Assembly (NCBI GenBank): GCA_020465985.1
Contig: JAANYP010002360.1
Location: 82,059 to 146,058 of the forward strand
DNA from: Centrapalus pauciflorus
Lineage: Eukaryota; Streptophyta; Magnoliopsida; Asterales; Asteraceae
Length of the DNA stretch: 64,000 nt
Reading direction: 5' to 3'
The number at the start of each line of letters is the position of its first letter. Positions within the stretch are counted from its first letter, which is position 1. Under the pieces are notes generated by a model, which ran no database searches, was not told where the DNA came from, and worked only from the letters and a program-made list of their open reading frames with translations. Positions 55,419-64,000 of this stretch are shown piece after piece. Made by a program: the position numbers and the translations under genes.

Positions 55419-56104
55419 GTTTAGAGTAGTGGAGAGATGAGTACTGGACACTTAGTCGATTTAGGGTTCTTTGGGTAGTGATGGTAGCAGTAGAGGAAGA
55501 AGAAGATGAAACAATAGAGGAGGTATTTATAGGATTCGAATATGAGTGGGTAGGAGAGAGAAATGTTTGGGCGGTTGATTTAAAATGTTCTTTAACGGAA
55601 AATAGAACGGTTGTCCATGTCAGAACGGTTGTCACACCATTTGAACCTTTATAGTCACTAACACACGTTAACACACATTATCCATAGATAATTAAGTTAA
55701 ATAAATACAGAAATTAAGTAACTTAATTATGAAGAAAGGAAATTAAAACTGATGTTCTAAGCTGTTGGTCAAACCTGTGATGAGCAAGGTTCATCATAAA
55801 CTGTTCATTCCTCAAGCTGTTCATTCAACCTGTGCAACTATGTAAGAACAGGTTATGTTCAATAGCTGATCAGGTTACAAGATAATGTCTTGTATGACAG
55901 ATTGTGAGAGTGAGTACGTTGGGGGTTTGATCAAAAGAACAGGTTTGAAGTGAAAACTGATGTTTTTAAACCTGTTATACGCTCAAGCTGCTCAAGTTTT
56001 CAGAATTTGGCTAAGTGTTATACATGCATAGCCTGTTCTGTCTAAGTTGTTCTGAGAAACTTGAGCAGTTTGAGACATATGATTCCTTAGAGCATTAGGG
56101 ACAC
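55419..56104 (-). other. Element C spacer between pol and third ORF, with AACCTGTT-type motifs
   Basis: Non-coding. Between about 55755 and 56075 there are roughly 13 CTGTT/AACAG or ACCTGT/ACAGGT motifs in both orientations. A strong inverted repeat joins CTGCTCAAGTTTTCAG (55988-56003) with its near-perfect reverse complement (56052-56068), loop 48 nt. Confidence 0.65.
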
Positions 56105-58874
56105 TTAGTCACTTTTATTTAACATGCCCAGCTTGCTTACAAGATAATTAAACCGAGCACATAAACAGGTAGCAAACATAATATCTGGTCTACTAGCAGT
56201 TAAATATAGCAAGCTCCCAATCATGCCTCTGTAAGCTGTTACTGAAATAGCTTTGCCACTGGCATCAACATCCAACTTTACATTGGTTGCCATTGGGGTT
56301 TTGAAAGGAGAACTTTGATCAAATTTAAACTTTTTCAAAAGATATGAAGTGTACTTTCTTTGATTTATGAAAATTCCATTTGAGGTTTGTTTAACCTGTA
56401 ATCCCAGAAAGAAAGTAAGTTCACCCATCATACTCATTTCATATTTTGATTTCATGAGTAGTGAAAATTTTTTGCGTAACTACTCATTAGTAGAACCAAA
56501 TATTATGTCATCCACATAAATTTGAACAAGCATAATATCAGACTTCACCTTCTTTATGAACAATGTGGTATCCACTTTACCTCTGGAATAACCATTGCTC
56601 ATAAGGAATTCAGTTAGAGTGTCATACCAGGCTCTAGGGGCTTGTTTTAGACCATAGAGGGCTTTGTCCAACTTATAGACAAAACCTGGGTGATGTTCAT
56701 TTTCAAAACCTGGAGGCTGCTTGACATACACTTCTTCTTGCAGCTTTCCATTATAAATGCACTCTTTACATCCATTTGAAATACCTTCATACTCTTGTAG
56801 GCAACGTAGGCTAGAAACAAACGAATTGTCTCTAACCTAGCCATTGGAGCAAATGTTTCATCATAGTCAATGCCTTCTTCCTGTCTGTAGCCTTGAGCAA
56901 CCAGTCTTGCCTTATTTCTAATAACATGACCTTGCTCATCCATTTTGTTCCTGAAAACCCATTTGGTGCCAATTTTTGTTTTACCTTTAGGAGCAGGGAC
57001 CAGCTTCCATACTTTGTTTCTCTCAAACTAATTGAGCTCTTCTTGCATGGCAGTGATCCAATTGGCATCTTTCAGTGCTTCATCCACTTTCTTAGGCTCC
57101 ATCAGGGACACAAAGCTAGAAAACATAAAAAAGTTTCCTAAGCTATCCCATCTTGTTTGCACCCCTTTGTTGATGTCACCAATTATTTGATCATTTGGGT
57201 GACACCTGATCCACTTAGGATCTTGCCTCAATAAAGATTCTCCTGAGTCATTTGCATCTTCAACAGGTCCTGTTGAGCAGCTTTAAATATTTTCAGACAC
57301 ACTGTTATCTTGAGCCTGTTCACTTGTTGAGCATGACTCTCCATTGTTGAACATATCAGCAGAGGATCCAGGAAAATCAGCATTGATTGGTTCAGGACAT
57401 GATGTTGTAATTATGTCACTACAGTTATTCACACAGGGTGAATCAACATAGTCATCATCATGTCCATTGTGGTTAACAGGTTCCACTCTGGGTGTAGTGG
57501 AAGATTTTGAGTACTTTTCTTCATTAATGGAATGCATGAGATCATCAAAGCTGAACTCTCCTGAAACTGATTCAGGAACAGCGTGTTGGAAGCACTCCTG
57601 GACTCCTCAAAGGTGACATTAATAGTATCATCTATCACCTTTCTTTTGTAGTTATATACTCCGTAGGCTTTGGATATAGCAGAGTATCCAACGAACACAC
57701 CTTCATCAGCTTTGGGTTCAAATTTTGCCAGCTGGTGCCTTTGATTCAGAATGAAGCAGGGACATCCAAATACATGGAAATAGCTAATGTTTGGCCTTTT
57801 CCCTTTGATTAACTCATAGGGAGTCTTGTTGAACCTTTTCACCACCAAGGATCTGTTTTGGGTGAAGCAGGCAGTGTTGACAGCTTCATCTCAGAATGAT
57901 GAAGGTAAAACCTGATGCACACAGCATGGTTCTAGCAGCTTCAATGAGAAATCTGTTTCTCCTTTCAGCAACTCCATTTTGTTGTGGAGTTCTTACAGCT
58001 GAAAAGTTTTGTGAAATCCCTCTTTCTTCAAAGAAGTCTTCAAGAGTATTGTTTCTGAATTCAGTACCATGTTCACTTCTAAGCTGCTTAACTTGAGCAG
58101 AGTTCAGCATCTCCATCTTTTTGATAAATCCAATGATTTCTCTACCAGCCTCTCCTTTGCTCTTCAAAAAGATCACCCATGTAAAACTGGAGAACAAATC
58201 AACCATTACTAGAGTGTATCTTCTACTTCCTAGACTTGGGACACTGACTGGTCCAAACAAGTCCATGTGGATTAAGAAGTAGGAGTATCAATAGAGAAAT
58301 TATGCTTAGATTTAAAAGATGTTTTTCTCTGCTTGCCTTTCTCACAAGCTGTGCAGAGTTTATGCTTAACAAAGGTTATAGAAGGCAAACCTGTTACCAA
58401 CTCTTTCTTACAGAGTTTGTTGATATTCTTGAAGTTTAGGTGTGATAGCCTTTTGTGCCATAACCGGTTCAGGTCTGCATTGCTTCTGGAGATAAAACAG
58501 GTTTCAGTTGTGGGATCAACAGATTTCATGTCCACAACATATACACATTTTTTCCGTTGTGCACACAACACAACTTTCCCTTGGGAATCCAATATGTAAC
58601 CCAGGTGCTCATCAAAGTTAACCTTGTAACCAGCATCACATAGTTGACTTATGCTTACAAGATTTTGTTTCAGCCCAGACACATAGGCTACTCTTTTGAA
58701 TACTGCAACACCAGCTTGAAGAGTTCCATATCCTTCTGTGGATCCCTGTACATTGTCACCAAAGGTGACTTTTGGCCCTTTTTCAGGCCTGAGATCACTC
58801 AGCAGATCCTTACAACCTGTCATGTGCCCTGAGCAGCCGCTGTCCAAGTACCAAACCTGGGATGGTTGTTTGAC
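56105..58874 (-). pseudogene. pol: Element C pol: protease, integrase, RT; RNase H deleted
   Basis: Retropepsin LDSGCSGHMTG (about 58810-58845), GAG-pre-integrase (LWHKRLSHLN ... CTACEKGKQ), then a frameshift near 58270. Integrase core has MDLFGPVS, LRSEHGTEF (about 58060-58085, with Glu where catalytic Asp is expected) and NGVAERRNR. RT has NKARLVAQGYRQEEGIDY, a frameshift near 56750, and YVDDIIFGS (about 56495-56520). After CLCARF the sequence jumps to NYLVSKLGMLNKSD and a stop, so the whole RNase H domain present in E (and presumed in D) is missing. Relative to gag it lies in another frame, consistent with damage or with expression by splicing. Confidence 0.9.
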
Positions 58875-58905
58875 CTGCAGAGTGTGATGGGAAAATATTA
58901 GTTAG
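58875..58905 (-). promoter_or_regulatory. Candidate branch point and 3' splice acceptor at C gag/pol junction
   Basis: Minus strand: ACTAACTAAT, a TTTTCCCATCACACTC tract and TGCAG, acceptor G at 58875; branch adenosine 23 or 27 nt upstream. The gag stop TAA (58900-58898) lies within CTAAT. Same arrangement as A and E despite strong overall divergence. Confidence 0.5.
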
Positions 58906-61602
58906 TTTTAGGGGAACTCATCATAGGGATGAGTTCTCCTACTTCATCAACATTTGTTGATGGGCCAGTGATATCTACACTAATATTTTCTATTTGGATT
59001 GTATCAGCTTGGATACTATCCTCATTGACCATATTACTTCCAACACTGCTTGTTTTTGCAATGTTGGAACTAGCAGAGTCAACAGGCCTCATGCCCTCAG
59101 TATCTGGACAGTCTTTGGCCATATGTGTCTTCTTCCCACATTTATAACATTTTCTCTTTTTGGCCTTCTTTGAAGAAGTACTTCCAGAAACACATTTTGA
59201 ATCATTTTTGTTGATCTTTTCAGCAGGTTTAGCAAACTATTTTTGGAAGAATCAACACTTTCGGTGGAAGGCACAATGGCAACAGCTCTACCTGTATCCT
59301 CTTTCCTCTTTTTAGGAGGACAGATATCAAATACATGTTGTTTGATTGGCCTTTGACCTTCCACAGGTTTGGAAAACTTATTCCCAAATTTCTCAGGTTG
59401 AGCAATGGCTTTGCCTTTGCCCTTACTGAGATGTGATGGATGTTTCCTATCAACATAATCACTGCTTTTGGTTTTGAAAGTCTTACCTTCATTTATAACC
59501 AATTTTCCACTATGATTTAAAAACTTATTTGAAATCACAGCAGATTTACTTTCAACATAGGACTTACCCATGTTGAAAGCAGGCTGCTTACTTTTTGAAA
59601 ACTTTTTCTCATAATGATCAGCATCAAAGCGATTGACAGGTCTCTTACCATCAACTTTAGACCCAGAGCCTGTCTTGTTAATAGGTTTGGTATCCAAAGC
59701 TGCAGCTTGAGCTTGTTTTCCCTTCTTTTGCTTATGTGAACCAGCTGAGCACTTAGCATGCTGATTTGATGGAGAACACATTCCATCATCAGTTTCTGGA
59801 GCTTTTTCACACAAGCTGTCAGTGTTTTGAGGCTTGACAAACCTATTTGTTGAGACTAGCTTACCATTTACTTTCTGAAGAAAGGTACTTGGAAGCTCAC
59901 CAAGAGTGGATAAGTCTTTTTCCAGATTATTTATCTCCACAATTGAAGCTGCTTTGTCAAGATCCACTCCAAGATAGGCTTGGATTTGAGCAGGGATCTG
60001 TTGACTGATACAATGGCTGACTTTTTGTGTAGATTGGCACCAAGAGTCAACAATCTTTTGAAGCTTTGCATGTTTTGTGTCTGTTTCTCTCATTTCTTCT
60101 AATAAAATAGAATTGATGTGTTTTAATACATCAAGTTCAGTTTCCAACTAATGGAAGCTGTCCAGTTTACTAGTTTTTATTTTCAAGATCTGTTTTTAGC
60201 TTGGAGATTTCAGACAACAAAACATTATGCTTCTCAATAGCAGCTTTTAGATCAACACGCAGATATTCAAAATTTTAACTTTTTCATCAGATTTGTAAGC
60301 TATAAAATTTTGTACCTTATACATCATTGTTGGGTTCCAGTTCTCTAGGATACTGAGAGCTTCAGCTTCAGCCAGGTCTTGTTTAAAGTTGCTTGTTGAT
60401 GGGACATCGGTGTTGGCCATCAGACAGTTGTTATCTTCTTCATCTGAAGATGAGTCAGATTCCTCCCAATCACATGTCTCAGCCATGAGTCCCTTTTGCT
60501 TGTTGGAAGCCACTGAGTCTTCCAACTTCCTCAGCTTAGCCATGGGCATTAGGTACTTAATCCTGTAGCCATCGTCCATGTTTATCTTGTATGGTTAAGA
60601 TGATTGACCAACAACTTTAGACACACAGTCAGCAACTATATGGCTAGTTTTGCCACATTTAAAGCACCCAGCCTTAGTTTTATCAAATGCCTTCTTTTCG
60701 ATGGCACCTGACTTCTTCTGCAGCATTCTGCCACCAAACCTCTTCTTGTTGAACTTCTTGACAAGCATTGCAATCATTTGCTCATCATCTAGTTCAGCAA
60801 GATCTTCACAGTCTTCCACTTCAGACATTTCTTCCCTTTCATCATCAGCCTGTTGATCAGGTTGTGTGAACACATCACACATCTGACCAGCAGGTTGTCT
60901 CATGCTAGCCACCAAGGCAACACCTCTTTTGGACTTTTGCAAGGCATTTCTCTTCTGTTGCCTTGACTGCTCATCATTCAGTAAAGATCCATACAGATTT
61001 ACAAGATTCATACTTTTTATGGTGCCTGAATTTTTTAAGATAATAGAAAAATAATTCCATTCTTCAGGCAGAATGTCCAAGAACTTGTTCACCAGAGTCA
61101 AGCTGTCCTTAGTGATCCCAACAGCTTTGAGATCATTGATTAGAGCAGTGAACCTGGTATAGGTTTCTGTGAGAGACTCCTTTGGCTTTGCAAAGAAGAG
61201 TTCATACTGTTTAACAAGAATGTTGATCCTGTTATCCAGTGTGATAGTGGGACCATCATAGATGGTACACAAAATATCCCACATCTCCTTTGCAGTCTTC
61301 ATTTTCTCAACCTGTTTGAACATATCATCAGGAAGAGAAATGACCAGGTTGTTCCTGGCTTCTGCATCAAGAGCAACCAGCCTTTTGTCTTCATTAGACC
61401 ATTGAGCTTTAGCCTTCTCAAAGGTTCTGATCTCAGGGGCAGCTCCTTCAACAGCAGGAGTAATAGTAGTAATAGAGGTCGGCACATACAGACCCTCCAT
61501 TACTATCTCTGGGAGTTGTAAATCCAGATTCTCTAACTAGAGCATCATTCTGCACTTCCAACTAGAGAAGTTTTGATGATTGAACTTGGGATATTTGGCC
61601 AT
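58898..61602 (-). pseudogene. gag: Element C gag, degraded
   Basis: Start MAKYPKFNHQNFSSWK (61602), with a TAG about 21 codons in. UBN2-type domain (LVISLPDDMFKQV, WDILCTIYDGP, ETYTRFTALINDL, KFLDILPEEWNY). CCHC knuckle 1 is CFKCGKTSHIVADC (about 60625-60670), then a TAA near 60597, an acidic segment (EESDSSSDEEDNN), a coiled coil with frameshifts (about 60060-60260), a Lys-rich tail, a frameshift near 59220, and CCHC knuckle 2 (CYKCGKKTHMAKDC, about 59106-59150). It ends IPMMSSPKTN and TAA at the pol boundary. Same two-knuckle plan as A/E. Confidence 0.87.
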
Positions 61603-61697
61603 AGAATCATTGTCATAGTAAGAGGAGGAACTGGCAGCACTTTGTCCATGGGAGAGTAGGGAGACTGAGAGATCTAGAGTTAACACACACTCTATAT

Positions 61698-61709
61698 GCT
61701 TTGATACCT
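61698..61709 (-). other. Primer-binding site of C (diverged)
   Basis: AGGTATCAAAGC, two bases inside the LTR; two mismatches from the usual TGGTATCAGAGC. Confidence 0.8.
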
Positions 61710-61711
61710 AT

Positions 61712-62827
61712 TGTAGGTCCCAAAAGGTTTCCCTAGTGTATTGTTCTAAGCTGTAGAGGGGGGGGGGGGTGAATACAGCAAATTAAAACTCAACACTCTT
61801 TTCTCAATGTTTGTGTATATTATTAACAAGTGTTAATTACGAACAAGCTTGACTGCGGAAATTTTTAAGCTGAGATGATGGATACAACAGATGTTTAACT
61901 AGTCTAGAACACACTCAGACTAGATACAATGAAGACACTCACTAAGATGAACTCACTGTTTTTACAAGACACAGATGGACAGCTTGAATAAGAACAACTT
62001 GGACACGTTACTGTTTTATTCAAGCAGACTTGCATGCATGGAAAAACACACTTCAATGCACGATCTGAATTTCTCACTCTTGGTTGTCTCACAATCCTTA
62101 GAAGCTTCCTTTTATACTCTCACTGAGAAACTCAGTAAAGCTTCTTCATTGGACGATGAGATAGTGGGATGTCTTTCCAAAAAGACAAAACAAGTTTTCT
62201 ACACATTCTGATAAAGCAGACTTGTCTTCATGTGGCAGAATCTTTGTCTTTTTCTTTTTTGTCTCTGTTGTAGAAGGCTTTAACCAAAAGAGGAATGTCA
62301 ACTTTGCATCTTTCTTTTTTTTGTTAAGGCCATTTTGATATAAGAAATGTTCTGTCACCCATTTCAAACATCCACTTTGTCTTCATGTAACAAAACAGCG
62401 TAGGCAGCTTTAGCATCTTCTATTTTCCACTTTGTCTTCGACTTTGTAAACTGATATTGTAGTCTAAAACAATACATGAGGACTTGGAAACATATTCCAT
62501 AAAGTTTTTAGCCTGTTCACAAAGAATAGGTTATGTTCACAAAGAACTGTTCACTTAGAAGTAGTCCAAGCTGCTCATCAGAGTAGAGCATCGTAGACAG
62601 TTTATGTTCAGCCTGTTCAACAGAATGAACAGTTTGGGCAATCTGCATTTGTTGCAACGAATGCAACAGGGTAAACAGCTTTGACTTATATTTCAAATCA
62701 CTTTTCAGGTTTCAATAAGGCATTAACAGACCTTACATTATACCTTTAAGTGCATAAAACGGGTTTGATTAAAGATCTCCCCCTAAGATGTAGAGCAGGT
62801 TTGACTGAGGCCTTTTTGTGCCTAACA
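61712..62827 (-). repeat. 5' LTR of C (1116 bp)
   Basis: Same termini as the 3' LTR. It carries an extra segment of about 20 bp (a repeat of GTTCACAAAGAA) near 62520-62550, and a G-run of 12 near 61758-61769. CTGTTC/AACAGG motifs are dense between 62510 and 62730. Confidence 0.94.
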
Positions 62828-62832
62828 GAAGT
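62828..62832. other. Right target-site duplication of C (GAAGT)
   Basis: Copy of 49769-49773. Confidence 0.93.
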
Positions 62833-63170
62833 ACCTCCTGAAGCTAATCAGTAGAAATTTCAACAACCTTAGTGATGTTGATGATGGTTCCATGGATAAC
62901 CTTGGCTTCATAATCATTGGAGTAGGTGTACAAAAATTCATACACCAACTCCTGATACATAACATTAGGAGTAGTAGTGATGACATAATACAGTGGGTGT
63001 GCTTTGATGAACTCCATCATTGTTTCAAAACCTTTGCCAATGTAGTTCTTTGGGATTGACAGATTGGCCACATAGTTGGTAGGATTGATGGTGAGAGTTG
63101 TAGTGACTAATGGGTGTTTAACAACATCATCTCCAAAAATTGCTGGAACAAAGGGAGTTGAAAAAGCCAT
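62833..63170 (-). pseudogene. Element D third ORF, N-terminal part before the C insertion
   Basis: Start MAFSTPFVPAIFGDD (63170); LSIPKNYIGKGFETMMEFI and ELVYEFLYTYSNDYEAKVIHG parallel the C protein. A TAG follows VVEISTD, then LQEVL reaches the insertion; the frame continues at 49773 with LHLPV. Confidence 0.85.
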
Positions 63171-63867
63171 TTGAGAAGTGGTATAAGTTCAATGATGGTA
63201 GACACTTAGTCTTTTTGAAGGTTAATGGGGATTTTCAGATAGTATGAAGGTACAGGGTCACATTAGTGAAGGGGAAGATGAAACAATAACGTTTGGTATC
63301 AATAGGATTTGAATGTGAGAGTGTGGGAGAGAGAAAAGGGCGGTTGATTTGTAATGGGGTTGACTAGTGAAACGGAACGGTTTCCACGTCAGCACATGTG
63401 TCAGACCAACTTGACCCGTTTGCTTATCTCTTAAACACGTAACAAAAAACATTATCCGCAGGTAATTAAGTTAAATTAATACAAAATTAACATAATATAA
63501 GTGTGAAGAAATGTTAATTAAAAGTTGATGTTCAAAAGTATTGTTCAAACCTGTGGTGTTGTAGTGTCATCAAAGCTGTTCAGTATAAACCTTGTCTAAA
63601 AAACTGTTGAGTAATATTTGAGCAGTTTTCATTATGAAACCTATTTTGAAATACTACAGGTGACAAGGATTACATTTTTGACAGAAATTACTGAGTTAGC
63701 AGTTTTGAGATTTAGACACTATGGTAGGTTTGGTTGAAAACATTTAGCTTTGAAACCTGTTAGATGTCAAACCTGTTCCAATTTCAAACAAACGACTAAG
63801 TGCAGAGCCGGTGAAACCTGTTCTGCATCAAAGCAGTTTGTAAGAAATGGGCAGGTTGAACATGTAA
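63171..63867 (-). other. Element D spacer between pol and third ORF, with AACCTGTT motifs
   Basis: Non-coding. About a dozen AACCTGTT/AACAGGTT, CTGTTC and AGCAGTTTG-type motifs lie between 63540 and 63860, as in the matching spacer of C. Confidence 0.65.
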
Positions 63868-64000
63868 CTATTGTACATCAATGACACTATCACTTTTATT
63901 AAACATCCCCAGCTTACAGATAAGGGTATTAAACCTGTTTTCATCAAGTGGTTTGGTGAAAATATCTGCAAGCTGATCTTCTGTAGAAACAAAAGAAACT
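63868..64000 (-). CDS. pol: Element D pol, C-terminal end (partial)
   Basis: Minus-strand translation from the window edge gives VSFVSTEDQLADIFTKPL, then DENRFNTLICKLGMFNK and a TAG at 63870-63868. This is the typical C-terminus after Copia RNase H (E.QLADIFTK.L). The rest of pol lies to the right. It shows what C lost: in C the text jumps from CARF straight to the NxL..KLGMLNK part. Confidence 0.88.
   Translation of the reverse strand, partial: VSFVSTEDQLADIFTKPLDENRFNTLICKLGMFNKSDSVIDVQ

Larger units (their letters stand above)
49774..62827 (-). mobile_element. Copia LTR retrotransposon C (SIRE-like), complete ends, 13,054 bp
   Basis: LTRs of 1116 bp (5', 62827-61712) and 1098 bp (3', 50871-49774), GAAGT duplications, primer site, gag, pol, spacer, third ORF and polypurine tract, all on the minus strand. 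It inserted into the third ORF of D, its own relative, in the same orientation. LTRs differ by several percent with small indels. RNase H is deleted, one integrase catalytic Asp is Glu, and gag, pol and the third ORF carry stops and frameshifts. Confidence 0.95.
44497..64000 (-). mobile_element. Copia element D (SIRE-like), 3' part, split by element C, runs off window
   Basis: Minus strand. From right: pol C-terminus (64000-63868), spacer, third ORF start (63170-62833), nested element C (49774-62827), rest of the third ORF (49773 to about 45900), polypurine tract and 3' LTR (45642-44497). It inserted into the coiled-coil part of H gag; the left duplication would be TACTT (44492-44496). D belongs to the same family as C. 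Its third ORF is heavily decayed, so D is the older copy. Confidence 0.9.

Noticed and set aside
55375..55480. A splice acceptor before the C third ORF like that in B/E
   Set aside because: TGTCCAG occurs upstream of the C ATG but D has TGTCTACC at the same place and no conserved CAG, so the signal is not supported in this family.

Overview
This 64 kb window is intergenic DNA from a flowering plant (probably a eudicot) and consists almost entirely of nested LTR retrotransposons plus a cluster of small DNA transposons. The evidence is Copia and chromovirus-type Gypsy polyproteins, tRNA-Met-type primer sites, Tourist-like and Mutator-like MITEs, and AT-rich spacers. I see no credible host gene, tRNA, rRNA or bacterial-type feature. 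No database search was possible; family names rest on motifs and architecture.

Layout. (1) 1-5294: Copia element A, minus strand, cut by the window edge (5' LTR, leader, gag, start of pol). It sits in (2) 5295-9099: Copia fragment B, plus strand (third ORF and truncated 3' LTR). (3) 9100-14701: defective Gypsy element G, plus strand. (4) 14702-15612: AT-rich spacer with a TAA microsatellite. (5) 15613-34102: Gypsy/chromovirus F, minus strand, bounded by TAGTC duplications. It is split in its chromodomain region by (6) 17491-29730: Copia E, plus strand, with two 657-bp LTRs about 1% apart and TCCAC duplications. (7) 34103-38177: MITE cluster, including a 562-bp palindromic Mutator-like MITE (9-bp duplication) inside a Tourist-like MITE (TTA duplication). 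(8) 38178-44496: decayed Copia remnants, including the LTR, primer site and gag of element H. (9) 44497-64000: Copia D, minus strand, inserted in H gag and running off the window. It is split in its third ORF by (10) 49774-62827: Copia C, same family and orientation, with GAAGT duplications.

The Copia elements A, B, C, D and E look like the SIRE/Maximus type: long gag with two CCHC knuckles, a stop between gag and pol, and a very large third ORF (about 1000-1400 codons before decay) between pol and the 3' LTR. That ORF shows none of the expected envelope features; it has a conserved N-terminal block, acidic, Q-rich and coiled-coil linkers with basic clusters, and a conserved C-terminal block.

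The most interesting pattern is that non-coding parts of these elements (LTR U3, leader, spacer before the third ORF) are packed with a short family-specific motif: TTCGAA-type in A/E, AAGTTCGAACTT in B, CCGAA-N-TTCGG in H, AACCTGTT/AACAGGTT in C/D. In addition, consensus branch points and 3' splice acceptors sit at the gag/pol boundary (A, C, E) and just before the third-ORF ATG (B, E). At the gag/pol boundary the gag stop codon is itself the core of the branch-point sequence. Together these suggest that pol and the third protein could be made from spliced RNAs, and that the third protein might recognise the iterated motif, in a manner comparable to VANC anti-silencing proteins of VANDAL transposons. 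That functional link is a hypothesis. Every full-length copy visible here carries nonsense, frameshift or deletion damage.
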